Of a stretch of DNA of 64,000 nucleotides, positions 12,546 through 27,727 are shown piece after piece (position 1 is the first letter of the stretch; every line of letters begins with the position of its first letter). The stretch is from NCBI GenBank assembly GCA_963383645.1, contig OY726557.1, positions 156,613,201 to 156,677,200 on the forward strand, written 5' to 3'. Below the pieces are notes generated by a model. The model had not been told where the DNA came from. It made no database searches and saw only the letters and a list, made by a program, of their open reading frames with translations. This stretch comes from Muscardinus avellanarius (lineage: Eukaryota; Chordata; Mammalia; Rodentia; Gliridae). The position numbers and the translations under genes are program-made.

Positions 12546-13768
12546 TAGCTTCCTATGCATAGAGATGAATAAGTCTCTGTTATCCTGCGGACCTCACAGC
12601 AAACCGTAGGGGTTCGAAGTCTAGGCAGGAATCCAGCTTTCACAGGTATAACTAGGTAATTACATCATGGTTTGTTAATTGCTACAATCACAGTCATCAT
12701 ATGAAGAGTGGTAGGAGAGTGACGAGGAAATTATTAACTGCGAAAGGTGAGGAAGGACTTCAAAAAGAAGCCATAACCCCACAAGAACAAGGATCCCATC
12801 AGTTTGGCTTCTCCTAGCATGGTGTTTTATACATGCTATATCCTAGGAATAAATGTGTTGAATGAGTGAATGAATTAGTGAATGAGGTGATTTATTTCAG
12901 TTGGTACTAAAAGACAGGAGGAGATTTTGTGACAACTTAGAGAGGAAGCAGCACACAACCTGGAGGAGTAAGTGGCTAAAAATAGCTTGTTCTAGGAACA
13001 GAGAAGCAATGTGGTGGGAATAAAGCTAGAAGGAAGAGAAAGAAGAGCATGATAGGGAGAGTCCTTTCGAGCCATGACAGAGAATTAGTTCTCTGGAAAA
13101 CCGTCTGTAGGAAGGGTAGTGACATTATTTGATTTCTTTTAGGGGAAGATAACCTCAGGAGGCCAGTATTGAGACATAGGTTGGATTCAAGAGGAGGATG
13201 AAGGTAGAATAGAAAGTCCACCAGTAGTAAGGACAAGAGCTTTGAAATGTCTGAGCTAATATACAAAGGCAAAGGGAAGAGCCTTTATGGAACATTTATC
13301 TGAGGCAGGAGAAGCAAGACCAAGTGGCCAAGCTAACAGAATATTCAGGTAAGACTCAGGGCTTTCTAACATGAATGGCCATACCATTAACTGAAATAAG
13401 GACTCTAAGCAGGGAACCTTTGAGGTAGGAAGAGTTAAAGACCTCAGTTTTAAATGGTTCAGGTTAAAATGAACTGCGGGCCCTTCCACAGAAGATACAT
13501 GCCCAGAAAGCATTCACCATGGTGTTAGAGAAGCCAGTGTTTGAATGGGGGCATGGTGTTTGGCATCGCCAACATCAAATGGTGGGAGTTGAAGCCACTA
13601 TGGGGAGCACAGAACATCTCTCAAGAGAAGGCATAAATGAAAAAAAAAAGGGGCTGAGTGACTATTCATAACACATAGGTTTTAGAGGGTGAGCCAGCAG
13701 TAAGCAATGATGCTGTGCTGGTCTAATAGGAGAGTCATCCTATTTCTACTCAGAACTTTGGAAAGACA
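12546..13768. other. Unique noncoding DNA
   Basis: No recognisable repeat or exon. A few chance minus-strand ORFs of 85-98 aa lack domain signatures. Confidence 0.45.
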
Positions 13769-13973
13769 AGCCATTCGTGGTGGTGCACACTCTTACTCAG
13801 TACTTGGGTAGCTCAGTCATGAGGCTCTTAGATTCAAGGCCAGCCTCAGCAACTTAGAGAGACCCCCAGCAATTTAATTCACCTATTTCAAAATAAAAGA
13901 GTAAAAATGACTGAGTTGTAGCTCAGAGATAGAATGCCCCTGGGCTCAATCCCTAGTACTTTGCCCCCAAAAA
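13769..13973 (+). repeat. B1-dID SINE
   Basis: Diverged B1 start 'attcgtggtggtgcacac', centre 'ccagcctcagcaacttag', linker 'caaaataaaagagtaaaa', ID half 'gttgtagctcagagatag' to 'ctcaatccctagtac'. Confidence 0.88.
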
Positions 13974-14420
13974 TAGGAAAACAAATTTTTTCTCAAAAAC
14001 TCTAGGCGATACACTGCATCCAGGGCTGAAAACTAGAACAGACAGTGCCTTTGTTTTGATGCTTTGGGCACCAACTCTCCTTCCCCGTGAAAATGCATAT
14101 GACATTTTCCCCCACCCCAGTGAATGCAAAGAGCCCAGGAACATAAAATTCTTTACCAAAGTTTCAACCATTGGTATTTGACCTGAAGGCTTCTGTGGTG
14201 GCAAGGGAAGAAACTTCAAGTATCTCCAGTTACTGCTCTCCTCTGGGCTCCTGTCTTCCAGCTTCCTCTGTACAAGAGAACACCTAGCCAACACTGTCCA
14301 TGTGTATCCAGAGCAGAGCAGAAAGCAAGATGAGAAACTGCTTTACATAAGTAAAAGAATCACTGTCTTTTACTTATTTTTATTCTTTGTACTTTTTTAT
14401 TTTTATGCCTCTTTGGTGTA
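13974..14420. other. Unique noncoding DNA
   Basis: No named feature. The minus ORF ending here is not supported as a gene. Confidence 0.4.
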
Positions 14421-14439
14421 TTTATTATTATTATTATTA

Positions 14440-14475
<36 letters not shown>
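14421..14475. repeat. (TTA)n microsatellite
   Basis: About 18 TTA/ATT units with one interruption. It abuts the 3' end of the minus-strand SINE that follows and is best read as that SINE's expanded A-rich tail. Confidence 0.95.
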
Positions 14476-14478
14476 TTG

Positions 14479-14648
14479 GTGGTACTGGAGTTCCTGGAAG
14501 CCCTTCTGCCTCCGGGCTACATGCTCAGACCTATTTTATTTTTGGAAATAGAGTCTCTTAAGCCAGTGCAGCTGGCTTCGAACCTGCGCGATCCTCCTGT
14601 CTCCACCTCAAGCACAGGGATTACAAGCGTGCGCCACCACGCCCGGCT
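14479..14648 (-). repeat. Young hairpin-type B1-dID SINE, copy 1
   Basis: Read on the minus strand, it has a B1 half beginning at 14648 with 'agccgggcgtggtggcgc', a shortened B1 centre that forms an inverted repeat (arms 14560-14566 and 14572-14578), the linker, and an ID half lacking the normal GGTTCAATCC. A TSD-like 'gtgtatt' lies at 14416-14422 and 14650-14656. Confidence 0.92.
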
Positions 14649-15489
14649 AGTGTATTATAATTATATATTATAGTGAGGTTCAAAGTCACACAAACACGCA
14701 TACAGGTCTTAGCTTCCCTTCAGATCCTGCTACCAACCTTCCTATACATAATAGTGAGGTTTGTAGTGATACCTTATACATGGTATAGCACAATTTAAAC
14801 TGTTTTTTTTTTCATCGGTACTTCTTTTCCTATTCCCACCTCCCTCCCACTCTCTCCTTCTACTCTAAAATTCCTTTTGTTTTCTATTTTCTTTCTGGCT
14901 TCCCCATATGAGAGAAAATATTCAACTCTTGAGTTTCTGAGACTGGCTGATCTCATTTAGCACAATACTCTAATTCTATCTATTTTCCTACAAATGATCT
15001 AATTTTTTCTCCCTTATGATTCAGTTAAATTCTATTGTGCATATATGCCAAATTTTCCTTATCCATTTATCTCTTGACAGACACCTAGGTTGGTTCCATA
15101 ATTTAGTTATTGTGAATTGTGCTGCTATAAACTGTATTATTATAGCATTCTGACCTTAATTCTTTTGGAAAGACACTGAAAAATGGTATGACTGGGTAAT
15201 ATGGTAGTTCTATTTCTAGTCTTTTGAGGAATCACCATACTGATCTCCATAGAAGTTGCACTAATTTGCAGTCCCACCAACAGTATAGTTCCTCTTTTCC
15301 TACATCTACATCAGCATGTATTATTGTTTGTATTCTTCATGATTGCCATTCTAGAGTTAGATGAACTCTTACTGTAGTTTTGATGTGCATTTCCCTGATT
15401 TCTAATAACGTTGAACATTTCATTATATATTTATTGGCCATTTGTATTTTTCTTTTGTGAAGCATTAGGTTTAATTGCTCATTTTTATT

Positions 15490-15508
15490 AGGTTATTATT
15501 ACTATTAC

Positions 15509-15540
<32 letters not shown>

Positions 15541-15542
15541 TT
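15490..15542. repeat. (ATT)n microsatellite at SINE tail
   Basis: Imperfect ATT/ACT then pure ATT units immediately before the minus-strand SINE, corresponding to its expanded 3' tail. Confidence 0.9.
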
Positions 15543-15737
15543 GCGGTACTAAGGATGGAACCCAGGGGCATTCTACCTCCGAGCTATACCCTCAGCCCTA
15601 TGTTTTATTCTTTTTTTTGAAACAGGGTCTGAATTTCAAAGGGCCTCACTAAATAGCTGAGGCTGTTCATTAACCGCAATCCTCTTGTCTCAGCCTCCCA
15701 AATGCTGGGATTACAAGTGTGCGCCACCATGGCCAGT
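15543..15737 (-). repeat. B1-dID SINE nested in the old L1
   Basis: Plus text begins 'gcggtactaaggatggaacc' (ID 3' end) and ends 'gtgtgcgccaccatggcc' (B1 5' end). L1 sequence resumes on both sides, so the SINE is the later insertion. Confidence 0.93.
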
Positions 15738-16137
15738 TCAGATTATTTCTTTTATATTGTTTAATTTCTAAAATTAATTATATATTCTAGTATTACTCCT
15801 CTGTCAAAAGAATACCTGGCAAAGATTTTCTCCCATTCTTTAGGCTCTTTTTTCAGATCTTTGATGATTCTCTCTGCTGCCCAGAAACTTTTAAATTTGA
15901 TGACATCTCATTTATTGATTCCCAGTTTTATTTCCTGAGGTTAAAGGGTCTTACTGAAGAAGTGATTACCAGTAACTCTGGAGCCAACTCCTGTGTAGAG
16001 TGAAAGACTGGAATCTGATTTCATTCTTCTACATAAGGATATTCAGCTTTTCCAAATGCCACTTGTTAAAAAGGTTGACTTTTCTCCAACCTATGTTTTT
16101 GGATCCTTTGTTGAAGATAATCTGGCTATAAGAACCA

Positions 16138-16419
16138 CTTTCTTTTAAAATTAACAAAACAAACACAATCACATTTACTTTTTAAATTCAATTGACTACT
16201 TTAAAACTGACTCGCCAAATTCAGTAGGGAATTTTAAGTTAGTTTGTTTTCATGACCTCAGGTGGGCTCTGTATAGCCTGAAGATCTTTCACAAGTTGAG
16301 GTGTGGGGGTTAAAGGAAGAGACATAGGCTATTACTTATGTCTGTGACCCTATCATGAAGATGACTTGTGTCTGCCTGGTATTCTGTTATGCATGATACA
16401 TTTAAACACAAATATCTTG
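16138..16419. other. Unique noncoding DNA between two L1 relics
   Basis: AT-rich. No feature is recognised. Confidence 0.4.
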
Positions 16420-16905
16420 CTTAAGGCAGAACAATTCACAAAATAGTAAATACTAATGCCAAATAAATAGATGGGGGAAAATTTTCAACCTCAATTTATG
16501 TCAAAGAAATATAAATACAAGCAACAATATGATCCTATTTTTCTTCTTTCAACTCGATAAAGCTGTTTTTAAAATTTTAATACTCTGGGTTGCCCCAGGA
16601 CTTCAGAAAATGAGACTGTCATACTCTGCTGTGAGATCATAACAGCACAACCTCAGAGGACAATTCATCAATATATATCAAAAACCTTAAAAATGTTAGT
16701 AATCTTTGACCCAGATATTCTTTATAGAATTTATCCTAAAGAAACAATCAAATAATTGTATATCTAAAATAGGTAAATTTTATGGTATGGGAATTATATC
16801 TCAATCAAATTATTTTTATAAAGGAAACAGATATGCAAAAATATAATATTTATTACAGTATTATTTTTGCCAATGAAATGTACAGGCCCAGTGTCTATCA
16901 CATGC
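16420..16905 (+). repeat. Ancient L1 (L1M-type) ORF2/3' fragment
   Basis: Plus-strand remnants of the L1 ORF2 C-terminus: 'gtcaaagaaatataaatac', 'aacaatatgatcctatttt', 'atctttgacccagatattc', 'tttatcctaaagaaac', 'attacagtattatttttgcc'. It is the opposite strand and much older than the adjacent minus L1 piece. No frame is open. Confidence 0.7.
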
Positions 16906-16963
16906 CACACTTGCTCAGTAGCATACAGCCATTTTCCCCTAAAGTTATGGCACAACTGTAGTT

Positions 16964-17132
16964 CTCAGCATGTTCCTCATACCTACAACATCAGTATCTC
17001 CTAGCAACTTGTTAGAAATGCAAATTATGCACCTTCACCCTAGAGCTACTAATCAGAAACTGAGACTGAAACTCAGCACTCTCTAAATGAGCCTTCTAGG
17101 ATTTTTATGTTTGCTAAAGTTTGAGAACTACT
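16964..17132 (+). repeat. MER5-type hAT (Charlie) element
   Basis: Good order of MER5 landmarks: 'gtagttctcagcatgttcc', 'acttgttagaaatgcaaatt', 'aatcagaaactgagactg', 'gctaaagtttgagaactact'. Its two ends are imperfect inverted copies (TAGTTCTCA and TGAGAACTA), as expected for terminal inverted repeats. Confidence 0.75.
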
Positions 17133-17425
17133 CATAAAAAAATGTTCCTGATAATTTGTAAAGTGGGGAGAAAAAAAAACAAAGTAGGAAACAACACGTA
17201 ATGATATGAGGCCAATTTATTTGAAAAAATATCTGCATATATATCTGTGCATGCCTAAAATTAACACTGGTAAGATACGTGTGAGTGTGTGTGTCTGCGT
17301 GTGTGCATCTTATTTTCTTCATAATTTTCTTAACTTTCTATAATGATTATGTATTATTTTATAATAAATAAATTATGTCTTAAAAGTTATTGTTCTTGGA
17401 ATTTCTGGGCTTATAGGTATTTAGG

Positions 17426-17429
<4 letters not shown>
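17133..17429. other. Unique AT-rich DNA with a short (GT)-rich tract
   Basis: A GT-rich stretch lies at about 17278-17308. Nothing else is recognised. Confidence 0.4.

Positions 17430-17469
<40 letters not shown>
17430..17469. repeat. (TA)n microsatellite
   Basis: About 20 TA units between the left TSD copy and the 3' end of the next minus-strand SINE. It probably grew from the SINE tail and the 'atatat' of the duplicated target. Confidence 0.96.
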
Positions 17470-17470
<1 letters not shown>

Positions 17471-17472
<2 letters not shown>

Positions 17473-17642
17473 GTACTGGGATTCCTGGAAGCCCTTCTAC
17501 CTCCGGGCTACACTCCCAGACCTATTTTATATTTTTGAAACAGGGTCTCTTACGCCAGCATGGCTGGCTTCGAACCTGCACGATCCTCCTGTCTCTGCCT
17601 CCCAAGCGCGGGGATTACAAGCGTGTGCCACCATGCCCGGCC
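17471..17642 (-). repeat. Young hairpin-type B1-dID SINE, copy 2
   Basis: Same architecture as the copy at 14479. Inverted repeat arms are at 17554-17559 and 17563-17568. Flanking direct repeat: 'ttagggaatatat' from 17421 and 'ttagggaaatatat' from 17643. The ID half contains the 'ggcttccagg' replacement of box B. Confidence 0.94.
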
Positions 17643-17656
17643 TTAGGGAAATATAT

Positions 17657-21307
<3,651 letters not shown>

Positions 21308-21490
21308 AGCCGGGCAGAGTAGCACACACCTGTAATCCCAGTACTTGGGAGGCTGAGACAGGAGTATCACGGGTTTCAGAGCAAGACTCTCAGCAATATA
21401 GTGAGACTCCAACTGAAAATAAAAGAGGCTAGGGTGTAGCTCAGAGGTTGAAACCTCCTGGATTCAATCCCCAGTACCACACACACAGAA
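21308..21490 (+). repeat. B1-dID SINE with shortened centre
   Basis: Starts 'agccgggcagagtagcac', ID half 'gggtgtagctcagaggttg' to 'tcaatccccagtaccac', CA-rich tail. The B1 centre is shorter than in full copies, and no hairpin replaces the lost part. Confidence 0.9.
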
Positions 21491-21877
21491 AAGGAATAAC
21501 TTAGAGGGAAGAGAAGAAGTAGACGGCAACAGGCAGGGTGATGGAGAAGAAAGGATGAGGGGTTCTTCCCCTGTGCCTTGATGTAAAGTGCAGTCCTGTA
21601 AGAAAGCACCTTAGGGCTTTTTGCAATCTCTGAAGACACATGTCTTCTGCTTACTTTCCTACTGTTTTAACTTACAAGCACTTACTGATCTCTTCCTTAA
21701 GGAAAAATCGAACTCTGGCAGGCAAGAGAGATACGAAGCTTATTAAAGCATGTACTCTTTTCTAATTTAAGGCGATAAACACTACAGGACATGCAACTAA
21801 CTGTAATGAATTCAAAATATGATATCATTTTAAATAAGTTGGAACTTCTATGAAGAGTATAGGCAACGGGGTAGGGC
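21491..21877. other. Unique noncoding DNA
   Basis: Nothing is recognised. Confidence 0.4.
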
Positions 21878-21990
21878 TTTTTAAACTGTGGTCTTCAGAT
21901 CAGTTTCCTCAGCATCACCTAACTTGGGGACTTACTAGCAATGTTGGATCCAGGATGGTCTCGGGATCTGTGCTTTAACAAACCCATAAT
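21878..21990 (+). repeat. MER5-type hAT fragment
   Basis: 'taaactgtggtcttcagatc', 'cctcagcatcacctaacttg', 'ctgtgctttaacaaaccc' in the expected order. The 3' end is lost. Confidence 0.55.
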
Positions 21991-23125
21991 GTGGTTGATA
22001 TGATATTCATTGTTGTTTCATAGGAGATGGGGTAAGTGCCCAACAAAAGATTAGCCTAGAAAAGTAATTTAGGGCCAAAGACTTCAAGCCATTGTATATC
22101 TTGGTATGAAGGCTTCGTCCAGCAGTGGATGCCAGGTTTACATTTCAGAGATATCCCTGCTGGGTGGTAAAGTCAAGGGGTCCATGGGCCATGCATGTAA
22201 ACCAAACTGTAGGTTTTTCCTCTTTTTCATGGTTCTGCTGGTCTTTCCACTTAAGATTCTATGACAATAGTTCTAATATGATTTGTGTTTATGAAAATCA
22301 CATTAATTTCACTTGAGCCTCAGGGATTCCTTACAAATCAATATTTTCCAAGTCTGTGGATCATAAGAAGCAGCAGCAGCCTTTTATCCACTTGTTAACA
22401 GGGAAAAGAAGGGGGAACTCTGCTTCTGTGTTAATTGAAAAGGCTCAAAGGCACACATTTTGAGATTTTCACACTCTTTTGCAGTTTACATTTCTCCCAA
22501 AGAAGACTTTATTTTCCTAATGAACCAAATATTATTTCATTTCATAAAATTAAAGCTTGGAAAATGAGACCTTACTCACATCCCCTTAACTCTATTTCTA
22601 ATTAGGCATTTGGATAATGTTTATTCTAAATAATATTTTAGAATATCAATAAGATCTGGAGGGTTGTTGGACAGCAATGTCTCTCACTGATTCACATAGT
22701 AGTATCACTCTTGACCAGTCTATCTAGAATCTGGTGAAACCTCCTTTGTGATATTAAAATATAGACTTTATATGGACATTAGGACTTGCAAGCTCCAACC
22801 TCCAGCTAGCCCTGGGAAATCTGCTCCAATTTCAGAAATAGTATTGCCCATCTAGAGGCACTAGGAGTGAATATTCATGCCAGAACTGGAATCTCCCCCT
22901 AGCAGCATCTCACAAGCTGACCTTCGAGAGCATCCATGGTCACTTTGGCTTTTTCTGTACCACACAGGAGAACCTGGACAGATGGGCAACCTGTATACTA
23001 TCTTACTTGCAGAGCCTTTCTCCCTGTGTGGGCCTAGTCATCTTGGGACCAACAAAACAAAGATATAAAAAAACAACTGGATGGTCTACTGTTAGGGAAA
23101 CCAACACATGCCAATAGACTATAAG
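21991..23125. other. Unique noncoding DNA
   Basis: No repeat or exon is recognised. Confidence 0.4.
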
Positions 23126-23177
23126 AATTAGGACTCTATCCTCTGTAAATAAATTAGGACTCTATCCTCTGTAAATA
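23126..23177. repeat. 26-bp tandem duplication
   Basis: Two adjacent identical copies of a 26-bp unit beginning 'aattaggactctatcc', at 23126-23151 and 23152-23177. Perfect identity suggests a recent slippage event. Confidence 0.95.
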
Positions 23178-23635
23178 AACTGACTTTTCAGTCATGGAAT
23201 ATATAGGACTCTGTAGGACCTATTAAACACATAATTTGTTCTAGCAATAGTCATAGCCTCTCAGACAAACACTTTTTCTGTTTAGCCTTGTCTTCCCCAC
23301 AGAGTTTGGAATACCTTGAGAACAGAAAATATAGTTTATATTTCTTTAGAATAGAAAAACCATAACCCTGGAAACACAGTAGATAATGCTCCTTGAATTG
23401 AATTAAAATGGATTGGGATAAAAGAATTAAGGACCACCTCTTGAAGCTAAAAAAAAAAAAGTAAACTTTAGGGCAAAATATAAAAGGAAATAAAAAACAG
23501 TAAGAGTTAACTTTAAATTGTCAGGTAGTGAGTTTATAGAATTTGTTACCTGCAGAGATGATATAAACAGTAAATACACAGTTTCTAAGCTTTCTCTTTA
23601 TTTGGATTCTTTCTAGCCACTGAAATATTTTATAA

Positions 23636-23897
23636 ATGGTTTTGGTGGCACATACCTGTAGTATCAGTACTTGGGGGGGGGGGGAAAGACAGGAGGATCA
23701 GAGGTTTAATGACAGCCTAAGCAACTTAGCCAGACCCTGTTTCAAAATAAAAAATAAAAAGGCTGGTAGTATAGCTTGGAGGTAGAATGGCCCTAGATTC
23801 AATTCCCAATACAAAAATAAATAAATAAAATTTAAAAAGGTTTGGGGATATAGCTCAGAGGTAGAATGGCCCTGGCTTCACTCCTCACTACCATAAA
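23636..23897 (+). repeat. Trimeric SINE: B1 half plus two ID units
   Basis: The B1 half contains a G10 run at about 23675. A first ID unit occupies 23761-23811 ('ggctggtagtatagcttgg' to 'attcaattcccaatac'). An A-rich spacer then leads to a second ID unit at 23839-23892 ('ggtttggggatatagctcag' to 'cactcctcactacc'). Both ID units retain a box A region, and the second is closer to the standard ID half. Confidence 0.88.
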
Positions 23898-25299
23898 AAA
23901 TGGGGAAATATTTTGTCACCCATGTTCTCAAGCTCTATCTGTATCTACCTGTCTCTCTATTCATCTATCTAGTTTACATAGAGACTGGATGTATCTAATA
24001 TTGATATAGAAAGGTAAATCATAGATACAGAAAGTAAAATACTCTATTACTGCAAGAGTTAAATTTTTTATAACTAGAGATACTTCAAAGGTAAGGTAGA
24101 TGTTTCTAATAAATTTTGTGCACACTACATGAATGTTATTCGTGCCAGTTGATTGACAAAAATGGGTACGGAAAGGGTCACAGTCCATCAGAGAAGACTG
24201 ACCATATTTTTCAAAAGTCCCATGAAAATTCAGAATGAAAAATATTCTCCTGTCATAGCATTTGCTGTTCCTCCCCAGACCACCAGTGGTTAGGCACAGG
24301 CTCACAAAGTAACACCTTCTGTATTTCAGGTGATTTTATAAGTAAAGCATCATGTTGTACAGGGTGTTTGGAGAAGTCCTTAGCATTGGACAGCAGGACA
24401 TCATGTAGGACAGCATACAGCCCCTCATCCATCCCAGGGCTCGCTTTCTGCTAGCAATGAAGCTTGTGCATCATGAGTTTCACCCATTTCTAGAGGCACT
24501 TTGACTTCTGGGGCTCTGAGACTTTATCTTATTCTCCAAATGCCAGCTGCAACAGACTTACAAAGCACCAAATATTTATCAGTTCCTTCTTGTAGTGTCT
24601 GCCTTTCTGGCACTTTCTTCCTCTGCTGAATCATGACGGCTCTGTGAGGGAAACAATTTGAATCCTATCCCCAACCGACTGCCGTGGCTAATACATCTGC
24701 CTTGACTCCCTGACTGAGTCGTGGCTGGGGCCTTTTACAACCACCGTAATTACAGAGTCCACCCACCACTACAAGCCAGACACCAGGCCAAAAGAACATC
24801 GAGTTTAGGGTTCTGTTGTGTTTTGTTTTTATTGCCTCATAGAACTAAAGTTCCAGCTCAGAGATGAAATGTTACATAAAGAGACCTGGGTTTGCTTTTA
24901 GCACCAACAAAATAGGCAGAGTTGTTGTTATTTGATCTTGGTACTGCTAGATGAACAGGGATCATTCTTTGCCTCCTCTGGTCAAACTCTGGTTTGAAGA
25001 AAGTGGCTCCTATGTCCTCGGCTCACCCCAATGAGAAGGATGAGCATCTTTGTTTTTCTAGTTGGAAAAACTGAAACATAGAAAGTTTAGGCAATCGCCT
25101 GTCCTTTTGGGATGGAAACAGGGGTCACTGGGGAACTGACTTTCTCCTTGGTGTTTTGGGGGCACTCTTGCCTTCTGGTTGTTGGGCAGTGACATGCACT
25201 GTCCAAGGGCAGCGAGAGCTGGCCTCTTTCTCAAGGAGCCCAGGGTTCTGAAACTACCTGCAGAGAGGCCTCTCTCCTGGCCTGTGGTTAAAGCAAGTG
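23898..25299. other. Unique noncoding DNA
   Basis: No named repeat apart from a possible worn ID-like piece near 24845-24912 ('ttccagctcagagatgaaat'). Sequence at about 24600-24790 is repeat-free and carries AP-1/MAF-like words (TGCTGAATCATGAC, TGACTGAGTCGTGGC), so it may be regulatory. Confidence 0.35.
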
Positions 25300-25620
25300 A
25301 CCTTCAGCAAAACCACGGAAAGTCCAAATGACTAATTTAATGAACCTTTGGTGTGCAAGGGGTGGCGAGGAAGGCTGCCCGGGCGAAAGGCCAGCATGAG
25401 CCATCTCCAGCGCACGCAGGGGGTTGAGGGCGAGATGAGAGCAGAAGGGGTCAGAGGAAAACAGGCTCCTCTGTGTGGTTGAGGAAGAGATCCTGACCAT
25501 GAGGACAGATGGAAGCCCTGGGTTACGGAGGCGAAGCGTGTCAGCAAACCAGGAGCATTTCCTGTCTGCAGACAGGCAAAGAGCCAATTCTTCGATGAGC
25601 TGGAAATAGGAACCGGTGGG
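25300..25620. other. GC-richer, CpG-retaining unique block
   Basis: Noticeably richer in CpG than its surroundings (for example 'ggctgcccgggcgaaagg', 'cagcgcacgc', 'ttacggaggcgaagcgtg') and free of repeats. It is not large or dense enough to be a CpG island by eye. A 99-aa minus ORF crosses it without a recognisable domain. Confidence 0.35.
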
Positions 25621-27249
25621 GGGCGGTCAGCATAACCCTGTGCCTCTGCGGGTTTTATGTAGCTCAGTGAAGGAGCTTGTTATGTCAGATCTTGGGAGCT
25701 TGTTTATGTGCTGTGTTTTCTTTTATGTTTCTTCTTGTAATACTTGATAGTGCTGAATCCCCAGAGGCCACATTGCAGTTATGTCCCAGGCATACACCAA
25801 GAGCCACTTTTCAGACTGTGATCATTTGCCCAGCAACGTGGCTAGAAATGCTAGTTAGTTCCACGGGCCTCTGCTTCTCAAATTCACATGTTCAGGGAGA
25901 ACAGGAGGAGGTACAGGGACAAATTTCTCTCTTTTCCTGGCTCTGAAGAGCGAACACACATTCTTCATAAGCAGCATAATATGAACAAAGCACTATCCTT
26001 TGCAACCTGTATAGTAACCACTGAACATTGGAACTGGGCTTTTCAGTTAGCCAGAAATTTCCCTGTATACATTTTCTTATTGAATTGTCACAATACTGCA
26101 AGATAAGTGGTATGTTTAAAGGAAAGTGGGACTCAGAGAAATGCCCAAGGTCACATAATAGGAAAAGCAAGCCTGCTTTAAAGGACCATTTCAAAGAGTA
26201 TAACCAGCAACAAAGCAGGGTGGGATGAAAGATCATCATAGGCCTGCCAGCATTCCTAGAACCAGTTCCTTTACACGAATCTAATGCCACACCTGATTTT
26301 CCTGCCTTTATCCTTTCTGACTCAGCTTGAATACTAACCATCGTTGGAGTTCCTAAGATATATGACATAGAACATCTCTTCTTCTGACCCGAGTTCCAAA
26401 CAAATTAAGACACATAACTGTTATTCATATAAAAGGACTATGGTGAAAGATATAGCCTGGCAACTAGCCTCCAAATTAGGGCAGGTAGATCTCCCCAGTC
26501 ACTAGTGTCTAGGAGAAGAACTCCCAGTAAGAAAGGGGAGGAGTCCAACCCAGCACATCTTGGCCACAGTGAATCCAGAGACCAGGAAGCCACAGTGCTA
26601 TGGTTACTGAGACTTCACAACACTGGAAGTAAGCCTGGATCATGGAGAAGAGTAATGTCACCTAAGGCTGACTCCATGACATCATGCCCAGCTCTGCCGA
26701 ATAGAGTAAGGCACCTTCTCTGCTCCCATAGAGTGTTTCTGCATGTTTTTTACATACAATCTTGAAATATAACTTAGTATTCATGTCTCTTTCTTACTCA
26801 AAGGATCATGCATTGTGAGCCCATGATCTGGTGGCCTCCATCCTCTTATCCACAGTGCCTGGACCTGGCAGATATTGGTGCGAGTTTGTTGCACTGAACT
26901 GAGCTGACCTGAGATCCTGAGCCTCTTTACCAACCAGTACTGAGAGTACTGTGTTGTTGAGTGGTCTCAGAGAACTTCTGCAGTGTTATTCTAAGTATTC
27001 ATTTACAAAGTCAGGATAAACAATACCAGGACAGTGCTACAAGTTTCAAATGAAAAGTCATTACACTCAAATAAAAGTGGTAGAGGCAATTGGCAGCTGA
27101 TTGTATTTATCAAAATGAACCTGTGCTGTGGATTCTAAGGCTGTTTGTGTGACTGGTTGTGTTTAGAGTAACTGTATGTGCTGAAGATTAATTTCACATG
27201 CGGGGCTGGCGATTTGATAGGGAGCCCTACAAGTACATTTTTTATGGTA
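25621..27249. other. Unique noncoding DNA with one ancient repeat piece
   Basis: 26075-26185 has the words of an old mammalian repeat ('attgaattgtcacaatactg', 'ctcagagaaatgcccaagg', 'gtcacataatagg'). The 158-aa minus ORF at 25892-26368 overlaps it and is not supported as a gene. Confidence 0.4.
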
Positions 27250-27303
27250 AGGTATGGTTCTCAGGGCAGCAGCACCTGGGAGCTGATTAGAAATGCAAAT
27301 CAT

Positions 27304-27496
27304 CAGCACAGTATGATTATGCCTGTAATCCTAGTACTGGGAAGACTGAGAAAATAGAGTCACAGGTTGGAGACTGCCCTCAATAATTAAGCAAAACTCT
27401 CAACAACCTAGCAAAACCCCGTTTTAAAATAAAAAATAAAAAAGGGCCACGGGTATGGCTCAGAGATAGCATGCTCATAAGTTCAATCCCTAGTGA
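27304..27496 (+). repeat. B1-dID SINE inside MER5
   Basis: Diverged dimer: 'cagtatgattatgcctgtaa', linker 'aaaataaaaaataaaaa', ID half 'cgggtatggctcagagatag' to 'gttcaatccctagtg'. Confidence 0.85.
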
Positions 27497-27535
27497 AGGA
27501 AGGAAGGAGGGAAGGAAGGAAAAAAGGAAAGAAAA
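27497..27535. repeat. (GGAA)n tract in SINE tail
   Basis: Imperfect GGAA/GGGA units continuing the SINE's 3' tail. Confidence 0.9.
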
Positions 27536-27727
27536 TTTTCAGGCCCTGTACCATCCCCATTCCTACTAAACCAGGATTTCTAGGGGCCTAGGTCCAGAAA
27601 TCTACATTTAACAAGTCCTCTAGTACTTGTTAATGCTTAAAGTTCTTGAAGTTTGTTTAAGCTGCATTGTTTAGGTATGCAGAGCAGATGTGCAGAGTCA
27701 ATAAAGTAATAGTAAGGGTTTATGTTT

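Larger units (their letters stand above)
14657..16137 (-). repeat. Old L1 3' part, interrupted by a SINE
   Basis: The minus-strand content matches the 3'UTR and C-terminal ORF2 of the intact L1 in this window, phrase by phrase. Examples are 'tggctgatctcatttagcac' (compare 49783-49800), 'tgtgctgctataaactg' (49959-49975), 'gcagtcccaccaacagta' (50120-50140) and 'ccacttgttaaaaaggttg' (50756-50775). It carries many substitutions and no open frame. The 5' truncation is near 16137. A SINE splits it at 15543-15737. Confidence 0.88.
27250..27665 (+). repeat. MER5-type hAT element split by a SINE
   Basis: The left part 27250-27300 reads 'tatggttctcagggcagc' and 'ctgattagaaatgcaaatc'. The right part 27540-27665 reads 'aggccctgtaccatcc', 'ccagaaatctacatttaac', 'gttaatgcttaaagttctt'. 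The intervening 27304-27535 is a later SINE and its tail. Confidence 0.65.

Noticed and set aside
23761..23892. tRNA genes (ID halves of SINEs resemble tRNA-Ala)
   Set aside because: Box A and B remnants are SINE parts. No acceptor stem or cloverleaf closes around them.
25892..26368. 158-aa open frame on the minus strand
   Set aside because: Overlaps an ancient repeat piece and other frames, with no domain signature.
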